From: Symmetrospora coprosmae
Lineage: Eukaryota > Basidiomycota > Cystobasidiomycetes > Symmetrosporaceae
Length of the DNA stretch: 33,321 nucleotides
Reading direction: 5' to 3'
Assembly: GCA_008802785.1 (NCBI GenBank)
Contig: VUYT01000065.1
Location: forward strand, 1 to 33,321
Positions 31,856 to 33,321 of the stretch are shown here, in pieces. The position numbers and the translations under genes are program-made. A model generated the notes under the pieces. That model searched no databases. It worked only from the letters and a program-made list of their open reading frames with translations, and had not been told where the DNA came from. Position 1 is the stretch's first letter. Each line of letters opens with the position of its first letter.

Positions 31856-33199
31856 TCACTGCGGGTTCACCACGTACTTCTCCCTCTCGCCCGGTTCCGA
31901 TGCCCCTCCCGTAGGACCCTGGTCGTCCTTGACCGGATCGAGGATGCCGGACCTCAGCAGCTTGTCTAGGCTATGATCTGTCCGTTCGCGTCCGTTCGCC
32001 AGGGCCGCAGCCACACGCGTGAGGACGTCCGACGAGCCTAAGGAGAACCTCATGTCGTTCGGGACTGCTTACGCTCATCAGCATGAATCTGGCCAAGCAG
32101 TGAAAGCGGTCCAACTCACCGAGATCATCTCCTCGTGACGTTCCCACGTTCAGCATCGCCACGCGCTTGCCACCGTCGTGCGCCTGCTTCAGCAGCCGGT
32201 AAGCCGAGTATGTCGCGAGCGAGGTCCCAATGAGCAGCATCTGGTCTGCCCCTTCGACGAGCTCATGAGCACGGGCCTTGTCCGCTGGCGGGATGTTCTC
32301 GCCGACTTGGTGGGTGACAGGGATATTTGTCAGTAGGGCGGATTATACGCGAGCTGAAAGCGCCCACCTACAGAAGATGACGGATGGCTTGAGTATTCCG
32401 CCGTCACATTTCGGACACGGCAGGGTCTTGAACGTCTCGTAGGATCTGCCTTGTAGATCTACATCGCCATCCGGGTTTGTCTTGGGTTCCGTCTGGCTCG
32501 GTCGCAGCAAAGCTAGATCAGTCGATGACCGACACGAGGGACTGGACGTCGCTGCTCACACCATTGCGAATATTTTCGTGGAGGTATTCGTACCACTCGG
32601 GATTGAGCTTGCCTAATGATTCCTGAACGACATCACGATCGAAGACCGTTTTACAGCCTGGGTTGTAACATGGTCAGCGGTGCACAGGCTCGATCAGCGA
32701 CGTTGGGCTCGTAAAGTGACCCACTCAGACAGTTGACATGCTTCAATGAGCCATGCAGCTCTAATATGCTATCAGCGGCTACTTGCGGGCTTGCCATGGC
32801 TTTGTGCTGGAGTCTGGGGAGCGGATCCGATCCGGTTGCGTTGGTCATGGTGCAGACGCCTCTCGCATCAGCAAAGCGTGCCCACCTATCCACATTCTGT
32901 GTGATGATGCCCGTATCGAGGTACCCCATGTATTGGAGGGCAGATATGGCAAAGTGGGTCTTGTTGGCTTGGGCCTTCTGCACGGGTGGGTAGCCTAGCC
33001 GGAAGCACAGGGACGAGACGCGAGTTCAGACATGTTCAACCTGATAGGTCCGGCAAGCAGCCCAAACCCACCTAGGAACGAGCGCGCCCAGTAGCGCTGG
33101 CGGAAGTACTCGTTTGCCACAAACTCGTGGAAGAAGACGGGCCGATAGGAGCGGTTCACGTTGTACGAGCCGCCTTTCCCCCTATATGCTCGGATGCCG
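31856..33199 (-). CDS. Sirtuin, SIRT4-like (class II), 5' end not resolved
   Basis: Sirtuins remove acyl groups from lysine using NAD+; SIRT4-type members are usually mitochondrial. Seven exons on the minus strand are visible: 33072-33199, 32886-32994, 32725-32813, 32560-32657, 32372-32492, 32120-32305 and 31856-32064. Joined in phase they read GIRAYRG, RQRYWARSFLG|YPPVQKAQANK, IITQNVDR|LQHKA, the catalytic-His motif ILELHGSL, zinc cysteines CLSC and CPKC, LKPSVIF|FGENIPPADKA, LLIGTSLATYSAYRLL and LNVGTSRGDDL. YRGKGG and NVGTSRGDD favour the SIRT4 class. The N-terminal NAD-binding GAGxS region is missing: it would lie beyond 33200, where the sequence turns into a G/C homopolymer that may be the pyrimidine tract of an intron or bad sequence. 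The exon 4/5 join has a second possible form that adds six residues. Confidence 0.92.
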
Positions 33200-33216
33200 C
33201 TGTGGATACGGGTGAA

Positions 33217-33279
33217 GGGGGGGGGGGGGGGGGGGGGAGGGGGGGGGGGCGGGGGGGGGGGGGCGCGGCGGGGGGGGGG
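33217..33279. repeat. Near-pure poly(G) tract at the right end
   Basis: Interrupted runs of G from about 33217, the first of 21 G, then further runs broken by single A or C bases, with GCGCGGC near 33264-33270. On the sirtuin strand it is poly(C) directly before a plausible acceptor (CCACAG at 33200-33205). It could be an intronic pyrimidine tract, but the length and position next to the window edge suggest an assembly or polymerase artefact. Confidence 0.85.
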
Positions 33280-33321
33280 TGACAGCGCCTTTCCCCCTTG
33301 GCCACCTTCTCCCCCGCGCGC

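Noticed and set aside
1-33321. A multi-gene system such as a metabolite cluster, toxin-antidote locus or mobile element
   Set aside because: All recognised genes are conserved housekeeping genes of unrelated pathways on mixed strands; no transposase, polymerase, capsid, terminal repeats or shared regulation was seen.

Overview
This is a gene-dense stretch of a fungal nuclear genome, most likely a basidiomycete and possibly Ustilaginomycotina (class-level placement is a guess). The signs are many short GT-AG introns (mostly 55-140 nt, often with a CTAAC/CTGAC-like branch site), GC-rich third codon positions, short intergenic gaps, and a set of conserved eukaryotic single-copy genes. I reconstructed 15 protein genes by joining exons at canonical splice sites, checking reading phase and comparing with remembered family sequences. 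They hold about 45 introns. I saw no tRNA, rRNA, transposon, retroelement or CRISPR array.

Layout: ILV1 threonine deaminase (+, 109-2208); ERG19/MVD1 mevalonate diphosphate decarboxylase (-, 2391-3767); pterin-4a-carbinolamine dehydratase (+, 4135-5063); NIPA-type Mg2+ transporter (-, 5274-8290); Rpr2/Rpp21 RNase P subunit (+, 9003-10879); retromer VPS26 (-, 11152-12688); an unrecognised acidic protein (-, 12978-14843); ATP11 F1-ATPase assembly factor (+, 15218-16752); ribosomal protein L39 (-, 17433-18019); leukotriene A4 hydrolase/aminopeptidase (-, 18465-20678); an SMG6/EST1-type PIN protein (+, 21165-27150); a 75-residue hydrophilic unknown (-, 27476-28041); a PAPS/UDP-sugar transporter-like SLC35B protein (+, 28527-30169); PEX2 (-, 30225-31587); and a SIRT4-like sirtuin (-, 31856 to beyond the right part of the window, 5' end not resolved). 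The last 110 bases are almost pure G and look like low-complexity or unreliable sequence.

The genes do not form an evident pathway cluster. They serve isoleucine synthesis, isoprenoid synthesis, Mg2+ transport, tRNA processing, endosomal sorting, mitochondrial assembly, translation, peptide hydrolysis, RNA surveillance, Golgi transport, peroxisome biogenesis and mitochondrial NAD-dependent deacylation. I found no convincing new multi-gene system. What merits a second look is at the single-gene level: a PEX2 RING finger that lacks its usual histidine ligand and has an expanded loop; two consecutive microexons (21 and 11 nt) in the pterin dehydratase, with 21-nt exons recurring in two other genes; an ATG-only first exon in RPL39; several stop-free introns of 3n length; a roughly 135-residue His/Pro-rich tract in SMG6; and a hidden four-exon small protein gene.
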